From positions 39,124-103,123 of the forward strand of contig DEHD01000039.1 in the NCBI GenBank assembly GCA_002351725.1: a DNA stretch of 64,000 nucleotides, in the 5' to 3' direction. The stretch is from Prevotella sp. UBA2809. GTDB taxonomy: Bacteria; Bacteroidota; Bacteroidia; Bacteroidales; Bacteroidaceae. Shown one piece after another: positions 1 to 6,842 of the stretch. Within the stretch, counting starts at the first letter, position 1. Each line of letters starts with the position of its first letter. The notes below the pieces were generated by a model. That model ran no database searches, was not told where the DNA came from, and was given only the letters and a program-made list of their open reading frames with translations. Position numbers and translations under genes: made by a program.

Positions 1-96
1 AAAGATGTTTTGGAAATTCAGCCACGATTCCTCTTCAACATCACCAATAAATTGATCTTCAATTTGAGCTAAACTCAACTTCTTTTCTTCAGACAT
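1..96 (-). CDS. Partial CDS, N-terminal 32 codons, unidentified
   Basis: Reading leftwards from ATG at 94-96 an open frame runs off the window edge; its translation begins MSEEKKLSLAQIEDQ and is acidic. I do not recognise the family from so few residues. It is probably real because it follows, about 20 nt after a U-tract, a long non-coding minus-strand region with its own promoter-like -7 box (434-441). The leader and the gene may form one regulated unit. The rest of the gene lies outside the window. Confidence 0.6.
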   Translation of the reverse strand, partial: MSEEKKLSLAQIEDQFIGDVEEESWLNFQNIF

Positions 97-112
97 ATAC
101 CTTATTATATAT

Positions 113-198
113 AAAAAGCGTGATGTCTGCTCCTGCCTGTCGATTCTTTAGGTCCTGAGAAAACCCGTTAAGCAAACAGACAGAATTGACACTCACGC
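113..198 (-). terminator. Terminator-like stem at end of the left-edge ncRNA
   Basis: On the minus strand GCGTGAGTGTC (188-198) pairs with GACATCACGC (118-127), leaving one bulged base, and is followed directly by five U (113-117). The next start codon is at 96, so this stem is well placed to decide read-through into the CDS. The apical region (128-187) is long, which is unusual for a simple terminator. Confidence 0.5.
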
Positions 199-427
199 CA
201 ATGGTATATACCTAAAGCTCCACTAAGTGTGCAGGAGACGATGCTCCTGACACACCAGCTGGAGATAGCTAAACCACTCCCGTAGCGCCTACTCTGCAAT
301 GCTTTTGAACTTAACTATTGAGTTTCTCAGGTTCAAAGAATCCAAAAACAAAGCGTTGCAAGACACTTCTACCATTAAAGTTGGCCCCCACCTTCACCTG
401 TTTCAGGAACAAGTTGTGGCGGAGAGT
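118..427 (-). ncRNA. Putative structured ncRNA or long regulatory leader
   Basis: About 310 nt without a convincing ORF on either strand. Read on the minus strand it starts just after a TAACTTTG box (434-441) and ends in a hairpin plus U-tract. Several strong hairpins are visible: TTTGAAC pairing with GTTCAAA around 304-336, CAGGAG pairing with CTCCTG nested in GTGTG/CACAC around 220-265, and GCGTGATGTC (118-127) pairing with GACACTCACGC (188-198). I looked for RNase P, tmRNA and SRP signatures and did not find them. It could be a stand-alone ncRNA or an attenuated leader of the CDS starting at 96. Family unknown to me. Confidence 0.5.
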
Positions 428-433
428 CGGCTG

Positions 434-441
434 CAAAGTTA
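434..441 (-). promoter_or_regulatory. -7 box for the left-edge ncRNA/leader
   Basis: CAAAGTTA on the plus strand reads TAACTTTG on the minus strand, matching the Bacteroidetes TAnnTTTG -7 element. No clear -33 TTTG is present at the expected distance. Confidence 0.5.
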
Positions 442-493
442 ATACATTTTTTTTAATTATAGCTTCTTTTTTGATATTATTTTTGCCAAATCA

Positions 494-523
494 TTGTATA
501 TTCAGAAAATTATCGTAACTTTG
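494..523 (+). promoter_or_regulatory. Promoter of the small ORF/GNAT pair
   Basis: TTG at 494-496 and TAACTTTG at 516-523 are separated by 19 nt, the usual Bacteroidetes sigma arrangement. Transcription should begin near 530, about 20 nt before the ATG at 550. It is back to back with the ncRNA promoter at 434-441. Confidence 0.65.
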
Positions 524-549
524 CAGCAGAAATATAATTAGATAGAATT

Positions 550-726
550 ATGGCATTAGCAATCAAGGCAATACCCACACTCTACGGCGACGAAGCACGT
601 CGTTTCCGTGAGATGGCAGATGAGACCGAGCGCAAGTTTGACCTGCGCCCCAAGCGAGATTTGACAAAAGACCCTCGCTTTAAGGCTATGCGTACGATTT
701 TAAAGAGGTCGAAAATCAACTATTAA
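550..726 (+). CDS. Small 58-aa protein, possible antitoxin partner of the GNAT
   Basis: ATG at 550 to TAA at 724-726 gives 58 residues starting MALAIKAIPTLYGDEARRF, rich in Lys, Arg, Glu and Asp and without membrane segments. It follows a good promoter and ends 8 nt before the acetyltransferase start, so the two are surely co-transcribed. A short charged protein directly upstream of a GNAT enzyme is the layout of GNAT toxin-antitoxin pairs (TacAT-like), but the sequence does not look like a ribbon-helix-helix DUF1778 antitoxin. The antitoxin role is inference from context; I cannot name a family with certainty. Confidence 0.7.
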   Translation: MALAIKAIPTLYGDEARRFREMADETERKFDLRPKRDLTKDPRFKAMRTILKRSKINY

Positions 727-734
727 ACGACAAA

Positions 735-1355
735 ATGGCGTTTCTTGAAGACAATTGTATACTCGATATACTGACAGATGACATCCTCAACGGGTGTCAT
801 CCTTTTGTGTGTGGCGATGATGATATGGATGAGTTCTTCCAGAAGGATGCACTCGACTATACTCGTTACAAAATGGGTAAGTCATACTGCTTCCGTATGA
901 AAGACGATATGGAAACCATTGTTGCATGTTTTACTGTTTCAAATGATAGTATCCGCATCTACGACTTGCCAAGCAGCCGACGTAATGCTATGTGGGGAAT
1001 AACCAATCGCGAGAAGATGTTGACTCGCTATCCAGGAGTACTCGTTGGCCGTTTGGCCGTAGCTTCTCAGTTTGCAGGAAGAGGAGTTGGCTCTGAGGTG
1101 TTGGATTTCATTAGAATGTGGTTCCTCGACGAATCGAACAAGACGGGGTGCAGATTTGCAATCGTCGACGCCAAGAACGAAAGCAAAATACTGAACTTCT
1201 ATGAAAGGAATGGATTCAAAACTCTCTTTCCTCGTGAGATAGACGAGGATTTCTACACTCGTCCGCCAAAAGACAATGAGGAACGGGAAGAGCGAACTGC
1301 GAATCCAAGGAAACTCAGAACCCGCCTGATGTTCTGTGACTTGCTGGATGAATAA
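735..1355 (+). CDS. GNAT family N-acetyltransferase, TacT-like
   Basis: A 206-residue protein. The acetyl-CoA binding core is visible around residues 96-125 as LVGRLAVASQFAGRGVGSEV, containing the R/Q-x-x-G-x-G/A loop of the GNAT fold, followed by FAIVDAKNES and FYERNGFKTL, the usual beta5/alpha4 region. The N-terminal stretch (HPFVCGDDDMDEFFQKDA) resembles the F-x-C-G...L-x-x-F opening of TacT-type GNATs that acetylate aminoacyl-tRNA. Those are family knowledge; the substrate here is unknown. It lies 8 nt after a 58-aa ORF. A charged tail of about 35 residues follows the fold. It could equally be a housekeeping acetyltransferase. Confidence 0.8.
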   Translation: MAFLEDNCILDILTDDILNGCHPFVCGDDDMDEFFQKDALDYTRYKMGKSYCFRMKDDMETIVACFTVSNDSIRIYDLPSSRRNAMWGITNREKMLTRYPGVLVGRLAVASQFAGRGVGSEVLDFIRMWFLDESNKTGCRFAIVDAKNESKILNFYERNGFKTLFPREIDEDFYTRPPKDNEEREERTANPRKLRTRLMFCDLLDE

Positions 1356-1434
1356 AAAGAAGAAGGTGGACTAAGTTACGGGATCGATGGGTCAGAGAAT
1401 GTGATTGTTTTCGAGAATCTAGTAGATAAAATAG

Positions 1435-1506
1435 TACCCCGACCGCGAATCGAACGCGGAACTAAGTCTTAGGAGGACCTTGTTATATCCATTTAACTAT
1501 CAGGGC
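1435..1506 (-). tRNA. tRNA-Arg(CCT)
   Basis: On the minus strand the acceptor GCCCTGA pairs with TCGGGGT (with wobble pairs), the anticodon stem AGGTC/GACTT closes loop CTCCTAA, giving anticodon CCT, and the T-arm is CCGCG-TTCGATT-CGCGG. The discriminator base is A and no CCA is encoded. Length 72 nt. Confidence 0.95.
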
Positions 1507-1524
1507 AGCTTGTATTTCTGGGTG

Positions 1525-1556
1525 CAAAGATACGAGTTTTATAGCAATCAGCCAAA
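1525..1556 (-). promoter_or_regulatory. Promoter of tRNA-Arg
   Basis: On the minus strand TTTG (1553-1556), a 20-nt spacer and TATCTTTG (1525-1532) form a full Bacteroidetes promoter about 20 nt upstream of the mature tRNA. Confidence 0.75.
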
Positions 1557-1638
1557 AGTTTGTATCAAATTCTTTAATCTGTGTTGCAAACTAACATAAC
1601 AAGCCCAACAAAAAGCAGCATTATAGTTGTTTTTTTGC

Positions 1639-1646
1639 TATCTTTG
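1639..1646 (+). promoter_or_regulatory. -7 box of the GH43 gene
   Basis: TATCTTTG 40 nt upstream of the ATG at 1686. No TTTG at the -33 position, so activator help is possible. The rest of 1356-1685 holds tRNA-Arg and nothing else that I can support. Confidence 0.55.
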
Positions 1647-1685
1647 CAAACAGAATTCTAAAAATTAAACCAAATTACCCTTTTT

Positions 1686-3710
1686 ATGAAGAAACTTTTT
1701 ATCTTACCTCTGATGCTTTTAGCCGCACTTACGGCCAATGCTCAGAACCCCTATCTCCCACTCTGGGAGCATCTGCCTGATGGTGAACCACGTGTATTCG
1801 AGGATCCTGATCAGCCAGGAAAGTATCGTGCTTATATAATAGGTTCGCACGACGTAAACTATTCTGCTTACTGCGGTCCTGACATCCGCATGTGGTCAGC
1901 TCCAGTTGAAGACCTCACTAAATGGCGCGACGAGGGTCCTATCTTCTCTTGGTATGTAGACGGACAGTGGGACACAATGTTCGCACCTGACCTCGTTGAA
2001 ATTAAGGATAAGACTACAGGCAAGAAGACCTACTATCTCTATCCTCATTCTCGTGGATGGCAGCGCGTACCAACTGTATGTAAGGGCGATCGCCCCAACG
2101 GCCCATTCACACCAATCAACCTTACTGAGGATGGACGCCGTTGTCTGCCTGGCTCACTCATCGACTTCGATCCCTCTGTGTTCGTAGAGAATATAACAAA
2201 TAAGAAAGACCCTGACTATGCAAAGGGTTTCCGCGCTTACGTATTCTATGGTTTCCAGCACTCTACAGCCTGCGAGTTGGATCAGAACACGATGTACTCA
2301 AAGCGCGAAGGAACAGAGTTGATAGACCCGTTCATTCCTGCCAGCAGTGCCGATGGCCGTTTGCTTGACAAGCCAGGTTCAGAGTATAAGGCACTCTATC
2401 AAGGTCAGAACCCACTCGATTTTAACTTCTTCGAGGCTTCATCAATCCGTCAGGTTGGCAATAAGTACGTGATGGTATTCTCAGGCTACTCTGGTAAGGA
2501 GTACGGCCTTGGAAATACAAATAGTGCCCTGCGCTATGCCTACGGCGATTCTCCACTCGGCCCTTGGCGTTCAGGTGGCGTATTGGTAGATTCTCGTGGT
2601 GTGGTGCTTAACGAAGACGGTTCTAAGCTCATCACCACCAATGCAGCCCACAACACTCACGGCTCGCTGCAGGAAATCAACGGCCAGTGGTACGTGTTCT
2701 ACCACCGTCCTCCACGTGGCTTCGGCAATGCCCGTCAGGCTATGGTTGCCCCTGTTAAGATTACCTGGGACAAGAAGCCTGTAGCCAAGGGAGGCGTAGT
2801 AAAGATTACTGGTTACGATCCATACGCAAAGAACAACGAGTGGACAGCTGCTGCATCAGACGGCAACACATATACTGGTGCAGAGGTAACCTCTGAGGGC
2901 TTCCAGATCTTTGGTCTGCCCCCATATCAGTACTACACTGCTGGTTATGCTTGTTTCATGACTGGCAACGATTGGATGCAGGACAACCACGACATTTGGA
3001 ACAACTCGATGGATTTGGCTGGTATTACCAATAAAGGTATCGTAGGCTTTAAGTACTTCGGCTTTGGCGGTCTTGCAACAGCCACAAAGGGTCTGCCCGC
3101 ATTTGCTGGTATACAGAAGGGCGACAAGGCAATGATCAACCTCAACCTTACCTCAGGTGGACGTGGAGCATTCAAAATCCATGTGATGCTCGATGATCCT
3201 TGGAAGGGCAAGGAGATTGCCACATTCAACATCCCTGCTGATGCTCCAAAGGCAGCCATGATGTATCAGGCAGCAGTACCTGAGGTAGAAGGCCTTACAG
3301 GAAAGCACGCCATCTATCTCGTAGCCGAAGGTCCTGAGGTAAAGGCTCCAGAGCGTCCTCGTTGGGGTGCTCCACGTGGTCCTCAGCGCCCACAGGGATT
3401 GTTCGATCTTCACGGAATCGGATTCTCAAAGGCTGGCGAGCAGTTCAATGCACCTGTGGTACCTCAGGTTACCATCACTGTAAATGGTCAGCCACTGGTT
3501 ATCCCACAGAATCCTGTATTCTTTACCAACCTCAATGGCTATGCCGAGTGCAACCGATATCAGGTTTATGGCAAACTCGACAAGAACTCTACACTGAAAG
3601 CCACAGCCAATGATCCCGCTGTGAAATTCGAGATAAGCTCTATCGTAGATGGCCGCGCCACCATCAAGGCCACCTACAATGGTAAAACAAAGATTTACTT
3701 GATCAATTAA
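1686..3710 (+). CDS. Secreted glycoside hydrolase family 43-type protein
   Basis: A 674-residue protein with a signal peptide (MKKLFILPLMLLAALTANA, cleavage before QNP). The first ~370 residues look like a GH43 five-bladed propeller: the opening GEPRVFEDPDQPGKYRAY carries the early general-base Asp region, FAPDL and FEASSIRQ are the typical second and third acidic blades, and NTHGSLQEINGQWYVFYHR is a late blade. Residues ~380-600 form a carbohydrate-binding-like beta domain and the tail is another Ig-like module. GH43 members cleave arabinosides, xylosides or galactans; the substrate is not readable here. It stands alone with its own promoter and a strong terminator, without SusC/SusD neighbours. 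Export makes it periplasmic or outer-surface. Confidence 0.85.
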   Translation: MKKLFILPLMLLAALTANAQNPYLPLWEHLPDGEPRVFEDPDQPGKYRAYIIGSHDVNYSAYCGPDIRMWSAPVEDLTKWRDEGPIFSWYVDGQWDTMFAPDLVEIKDKTTGKKTYYLYPHSRGWQRVPTVCKGDRPNGPFTPINLTEDGRRCLPGSLIDFDPSVFVENITNKKDPDYAKGFRAYVFYGFQHSTACELDQNTMYSKREGTELIDPFIPASSADGRLLDKPGSEYKALYQGQNPLDFNFFEASSIRQVGNKYVMVFSGYSGKEYGLGNTNSALRYAYGDSPLGPWRSGGVLVDSRGVVLNEDGSKLITTNAAHNTHGSLQEINGQWYVFYHRPPRGFGNARQAMVAPVKITWDKKPVAKGGVVKITGYDPYAKNNEWTAAASDGNTYTGAEVTSEGFQIFGLPPYQYYTAGYACFMTGNDWMQDNHDIWNNSMDLAGITNKGIVGFKYFGFGGLATATKGLPAFAGIQKGDKAMINLNLTSGGRGAFKIHVMLDDPWKGKEIATFNIPADAPKAAMMYQAAVPEVEGLTGKHAIYLVAEGPEVKAPERPRWGAPRGPQRPQGLFDLHGIGFSKAGEQFNAPVVPQVTITVNGQPLVIPQNPVFFTNLNGYAECNRYQVYGKLDKNSTLKATANDPAVKFEISSIVDGRATIKATYNGKTKIYLIN

Positions 3711-3725
3711 AATCTATAATATTCT

Positions 3726-3775
3726 AATGGTACACAGGTTTGCAGTCCACAAACTTGTGTACCATTGTTTTTGCT
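3726..3775 (+). terminator. Terminator after the GH43 gene
   Basis: AATGGTACACAGGTTTG (3726-3742) pairs with CAAACTTGTGTACCATT (3750-3766) over 17 bp with a single G-U, followed by a T-rich stretch. It lies 15 nt after the stop codon. Confidence 0.9.
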
Positions 3776-3923
3776 ACTACGTGAGGGCGCAATAATTCCC
3801 ACGTGTGGGAAATATTTTTTCTACGTGTAGCCGTAAGCAAACTAGGAGATAGATTACGGATATCGGGTAGTTTGATTACGGATATCTAAATGAAAGCTTA
3901 CTGCAGACTTTTTTTGAAATGGA

Positions 3924-4093
3924 GAAACAGGGAAACAGGGAAAACGGGAATCGGGGTGGTTTTAGTTTATAACAGGGAAAGCTGATAAATAGATAAATGA
4001 TACGATTATTAATTTTATTATTTATATACTTATCTATTAGCTTCCACCGTTCTCAAACCATACTGATTCCCTGTTTCCACGTTTCCCTGTTTC
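3924..4093. repeat. Long imperfect inverted repeat (fold-back element)
   Basis: The left arm beginning GAAACAGGGAAAC (3924) matches the reverse complement of the right arm ending GTTTCCCTGTTTC (to 4093). Inner arms also pair: GGAAAGCTGATAAATAGATAA on the left against TTATCTATTAGCTTCC on the right. The two arms are each about 75 nt with a short AT-rich centre. There is no transposase. It lies between the GH43 terminator and the 3' end of the C-S lyase gene. It may be a small non-autonomous element or a processed RNA hairpin. The remaining part of 3775-3923 holds a CCCAC/GTGGG palindrome near 3800 and a duplicated GATTACGGATATC. Confidence 0.7.
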
Positions 4094-4131
4094 TATGGCA
4101 ACCTATGCCCTACTCTGAGTTCATTGATTAC

Positions 4132-5289
4132 TTAAAGAACTTTCTTTATCCTCTCCAAAGCCTCAATCAGACGGCTGCGCTGAGTTGCCAGATTAATGCG
4201 GATATATCCCTCGCCCGATTGTGGTCCGTACATTGTGCCAGGATTAAGCCATACCTTTGCCTCTTTCAACAGGCGATCGCAAAGAGATTGAGCTGTAACA
4301 CCCATCTCGCTTATATCTACCCAAGGAAGATAGGTGCCTTCGAGCTTGCACACATGCCATTGGGGCAGATTTTTCTCGATGAAATCGCACAAAAACTGAT
4401 AATTACCATAGATATACTCGTTAAGTGCATCTATCCAATCCTCGCTGTCGTTATAAGCAGCTTTCAAAGCTACAGGGCCGAATGGATTCAAGTCGCACAC
4501 CTCATTGATATTGATGGCACGATCCAATCTACGGCGCCATTCTGGCTGTGAGCAGACAATATTGGCAGTCTGCAATCCTGCGATATTAAACGACTTTGAA
4601 GGCGAGTTAAGTATCACGCTATTCTGTCGGCAAGCATCGTTAACTGCTGCAAAAGGTGTGAATTTGTAACCAGGCATAACCAACTCGCAGTGAATCTCAT
4701 CGCTAACCACCTTAACATTATATTTAAGGCAGATGTCATTCATTTTTGCCAATTCATCGCGTGTCCAAACACGACCTGTTGGGTTATGAGGGTTGCATAG
4801 CAAGAAAACAGTTGTCTTCTCATCAGCACACTTTGCCTCGAAATCAGCCCAATTTACTTCAAAGCTGTCGTCCTTTCGTACCAGAACAGTCTCCAAAACT
4901 TCGCAGCCATTGTTCTTAACTGACGAGAAGAAGCAATTGTAATCTGGCGATAGAATCAGTACTTTCTCGCCTGGCATTGTCAGAGCCTTAATGGCTACTG
5001 ACATTGCAGGTACCACACCAGTGGTATAGAGAATCTCATCGCGATGAATAGTCCAGTCGTGGCGACGCTGGAACCACGAGATGACAGCATCGTAATAGCT
5101 CTCGTCTACATGGGTATAGCCAAAAACACCATGTTCGGCACGTTTACGCACAGCCTCCTGTATGGCAGGAGCTGCCTTAAAGTCCATGTCTGCCACCCAG
5201 AGTGGGATGACTTCATCATTAGGGCATTCGTCCCATTTAACGCAGCCAGTACCACGCCTCTCAACTAATTCATCGAAATCGTACTTCAT
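4132..5289 (-). CDS. MalY/PatB family PLP-dependent C-S lyase or aminotransferase
   Basis: A 385-residue fold-type I PLP enzyme. The N-terminus has WVADMDFKAAPAI, typical of the MalY/PatB group; LCNPHNPTGRVW carries the Asn that contacts the cofactor, VVSDEIHCEL the Asp that binds the pyridine nitrogen, and SPSKSFNIAGLQ the Schiff-base lysine (K232). RINLATQRS at the end supplies the carboxylate-binding Arg. Family members cleave cystathionine or cysteine conjugates to release a thiol, pyruvate and ammonia. Cytoplasmic. It starts 4 nt after the DUF3737 gene ends, so the two form an operon. Exact substrate unknown. Confidence 0.85.
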   Translation of the reverse strand: MKYDFDELVERRGTGCVKWDECPNDEVIPLWVADMDFKAAPAIQEAVRKRAEHGVFGYTHVDESYYDAVISWFQRRHDWTIHRDEILYTTGVVPAMSVAIKALTMPGEKVLILSPDYNCFFSSVKNNGCEVLETVLVRKDDSFEVNWADFEAKCADEKTTVFLLCNPHNPTGRVWTRDELAKMNDICLKYNVKVVSDEIHCELVMPGYKFTPFAAVNDACRQNSVILNSPSKSFNIAGLQTANIVCSQPEWRRRLDRAININEVCDLNPFGPVALKAAYNDSEDWIDALNEYIYGNYQFLCDFIEKNLPQWHVCKLEGTYLPWVDISEMGVTAQSLCDRLLKEAKVWLNPGTMYGPQSGEGYIRINLATQRSRLIEALERIKKVL

Positions 5290-5291
5290 AT

Positions 5292-5310
5292 CTCTAACCT
5301 CTAACCTCTA
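5292..5310. repeat. Short tandem repeat at DUF3737/lyase junction
   Basis: CTCTAACCTCTAACCTCTA consists of 7-nt units (CTCTAAC). It covers the stop of the upstream gene and the spacer before the lyase ATG, so unit changes would alter the coupling of the two genes. Confidence 0.6.
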
Positions 5311-6139
5311 TCTTACAATTATTTGGTTCGCGTACGTTTTCATCGATAGTTATACTACCGATGGAATCGGCAATAATATGGCCAGTTGTGGGGTTCTTGA
5401 TGTTCTCAATATGTCCCTTGATGTCAGCCTCAACCTCAGCATACTCGAATACTCGATCGCATGCTGCATCAAAAGTACAATTCTCAAGTACCAGGTTCTT
5501 TGCATAGCAGAGAAGTTGTTCACCAGCCAGATGGCAGTTCACCAGTCGCACATTCTTTGAGTGCCAAGCCAGATACTCGCCATCGAGCGTAGAATCGTAG
5601 ATGGTGATATTCTCACACTCCCAGAATGAGTCCTTAGTTACAATGTTAGCATTGTGAATCTCTACATTCTTGCAGTACTGGAAAACGTATTTGGCATCGC
5701 TCTCCAATCCATCTACATAGATGTTCTTACTGAACATGAAGGGATAAGTACCCTCGTGAAGCTTTACGTTCTTAAGTTTCAAACCGTCAATCTTCCAGAA
5801 GGTTTCATCAGCATCGTTAATAACTACATTCTCAAGTTCCACATTCTTCATCTCACGGAAGAACTTTGGGCCATCGATGGTACAATCCCTCATCACAAGG
5901 TCGTTAGTATACCAAATGGCAGAACGGGAACCTGGGGCAAAATAGCAGCGCTCTATACGTGCTCCGTCAACATGCCACCAAGGATACTTTCCATAAAACT
6001 TACTGTCATAACACTCCATGCGCTGGCACTGTTTGATGCCAGATTCGCCATCGACAATCACGATGTCTTCCAGTCGAAGATCGTGAGTCGCAAAAAGGGG
6101 ACGCTCTCCCCCAAACTCTTTTCCTTTAATTAATTCCAT
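5294..6139 (-). CDS. DUF3737 family protein, right-handed beta-helix
   Basis: A 281-residue protein with no signal peptide. It consists of short repeats in which an aromatic or charged turn alternates with N/D-V-x-L/I strands (KNVELENVVINDA, LKLKNVKLHEGTY, KNVEIHNANIVTK, KNVRLVNCHLAG), the pattern of a right-handed parallel beta-helix. The start MELIKGKEFGGERPLFA matches my memory of DUF3737. Function of the family is unknown; it is often seen next to PatB-like lyases, as here, and may act in the same pathway. It is first in a two-gene operon with its own TACCTTTG promoter. Confidence 0.8.
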   Translation of the reverse strand: MELIKGKEFGGERPLFATHDLRLEDIVIVDGESGIKQCQRMECYDSKFYGKYPWWHVDGARIERCYFAPGSRSAIWYTNDLVMRDCTIDGPKFFREMKNVELENVVINDADETFWKIDGLKLKNVKLHEGTYPFMFSKNIYVDGLESDAKYVFQYCKNVEIHNANIVTKDSFWECENITIYDSTLDGEYLAWHSKNVRLVNCHLAGEQLLCYAKNLVLENCTFDAACDRVFEYAEVEADIKGHIENIKNPTTGHIIADSIGSITIDENVREPNNCKIEVRG

Positions 6140-6161
6140 GGTTTTTGTATATTAACGGGTG

Positions 6162-6169
6162 CAAAGGTA
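6162..6169 (-). promoter_or_regulatory. -7 box of DUF3737-lyase operon
   Basis: CAAAGGTA, i.e. TACCTTTG on the minus strand, 23 nt upstream of the start codon. It lies just downstream of the terminator of the preceding minus-strand gene. Confidence 0.6.
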
Positions 6170-6170
6170 C

Positions 6171-6209
6171 AAATAAAAATCCGTAATAAGGATACCCAAA
6201 TTACGGATT
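6171..6209 (-). terminator. Terminator after the DUF3836 gene
   Basis: Perfect 10-bp inverted repeat AATCCGTAAT (6178-6187) and ATTACGGATT (6200-6209). On the minus strand the stem runs into TTTTTATTT (6169-6177). Confidence 0.75.
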
Positions 6210-6253
6210 CTAATACCCATTTAAGGGTTTTTATAATTTAAAGAGAGAGAATT

Positions 6254-6739
6254 CTACTTAACAGCGAGGAGATTGCCATCTAGAGGCTCCATAATAACCA
6301 TACGCGAGGCGAGATACATATTATCGTGTGTCTCATTCATCTTGTAGGTCTTAACCGTTGTTAGGTTTGGAGCCTGAGAGCGGTAGAGAGTAACCTCTGA
6401 GGGCAGATCGTAACCCTGCTTTTCAGCATTCCAAGAGCTAACCTCTACGTTGTAACCGTTCTTATAGTACTTATAAGTAAGGCGGGTGCTCTTCTGCCAC
6501 TGCTTGGTGGCCTCATCCCAGCTCAGCATCTCCTTGTTAGAGAGTCTTCCCTGCTCATCATACTCGTAGCGATATTCCATCTTCTGAGCCATTGGATGCT
6601 CAGCGTTCTGCTCGTAGACCTCAATCTTGTTCACTACGCCATCCTCCATGTCAGCATTGTACATGTAGTTAGCATCGTTGCTATTTACGGCGTTGAAGTA
6701 CATTGTGAGTACCGTTGCTGCTGTGATGATTGCTTCCAT
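6254..6739 (-). CDS. DUF3836-like hypothetical protein
   Basis: A 161-residue protein. The N-terminus (MEAIITAATVLTMYFNAV) is hydrophobic and may be an export signal, though weak. The body has YEYDEQGRLSNKEML and YKYYKNGYNVEVSSWN, the YD-like strand pattern of DUF3836 proteins common in Prevotella and Bacteroides. Function unknown. Monocistronic between its own promoter and terminator. Its promoter shares a 22-bp upstream element and spacing with the promoter of the CPBP-like gene at 15.9 kb, which suggests common control. Confidence 0.7.
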   Translation of the reverse strand: MEAIITAATVLTMYFNAVNSNDANYMYNADMEDGVVNKIEVYEQNAEHPMAQKMEYRYEYDEQGRLSNKEMLSWDEATKQWQKSTRLTYKYYKNGYNVEVSSWNAEKQGYDLPSEVTLYRSQAPNLTTVKTYKMNETHDNMYLASRMVIMEPLDGNLLAVK

Positions 6740-6781
6740 ACCTCTATAGTTTTAATTGTTATTTTTATCTGTTTGACGTTG

Positions 6782-6842
6782 CAAAGGTACGAAAAGTTGC
6801 ACGAGCGTTGAGTTATCGCAATGTTATCTTTAGGTTAAATCT
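6782..6842 (-). promoter_or_regulatory. Promoter with 22-bp upstream element, DUF3836 gene
   Basis: The -7 box TACCTTTG (6782-6789, minus strand) has no -33 TTTG. Beginning 31 nt upstream of it is the element 6821-6842, whose core reads GATTTAACCTAAAGATAACA on the minus strand. The same element, 21 of 22 bases, sits at the same distance from the promoter at 15893-15953. The element overlaps the end of the GH3 gene. Position around -47 to -68 fits an activator site. Confidence 0.6.

Noticed and set aside
97..441. RNase P, tmRNA, SRP or 6S RNA
   Set aside because: The conserved P4 segments, a tag-peptide frame with tRNA-like ends, the SRP apical loop, and 5'/3' end pairing as in 6S were looked for and not found.
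318..518. 66-aa plus-strand frame
   Set aside because: It lies across the ncRNA and its divergent promoters, has no protein-like composition, and would start inside a predicted RNA hairpin.
3997..4551. 184-aa plus-strand frame
   Set aside because: Mostly antisense to the C-S lyase gene, and its 5' part lies in the fold-back repeat.
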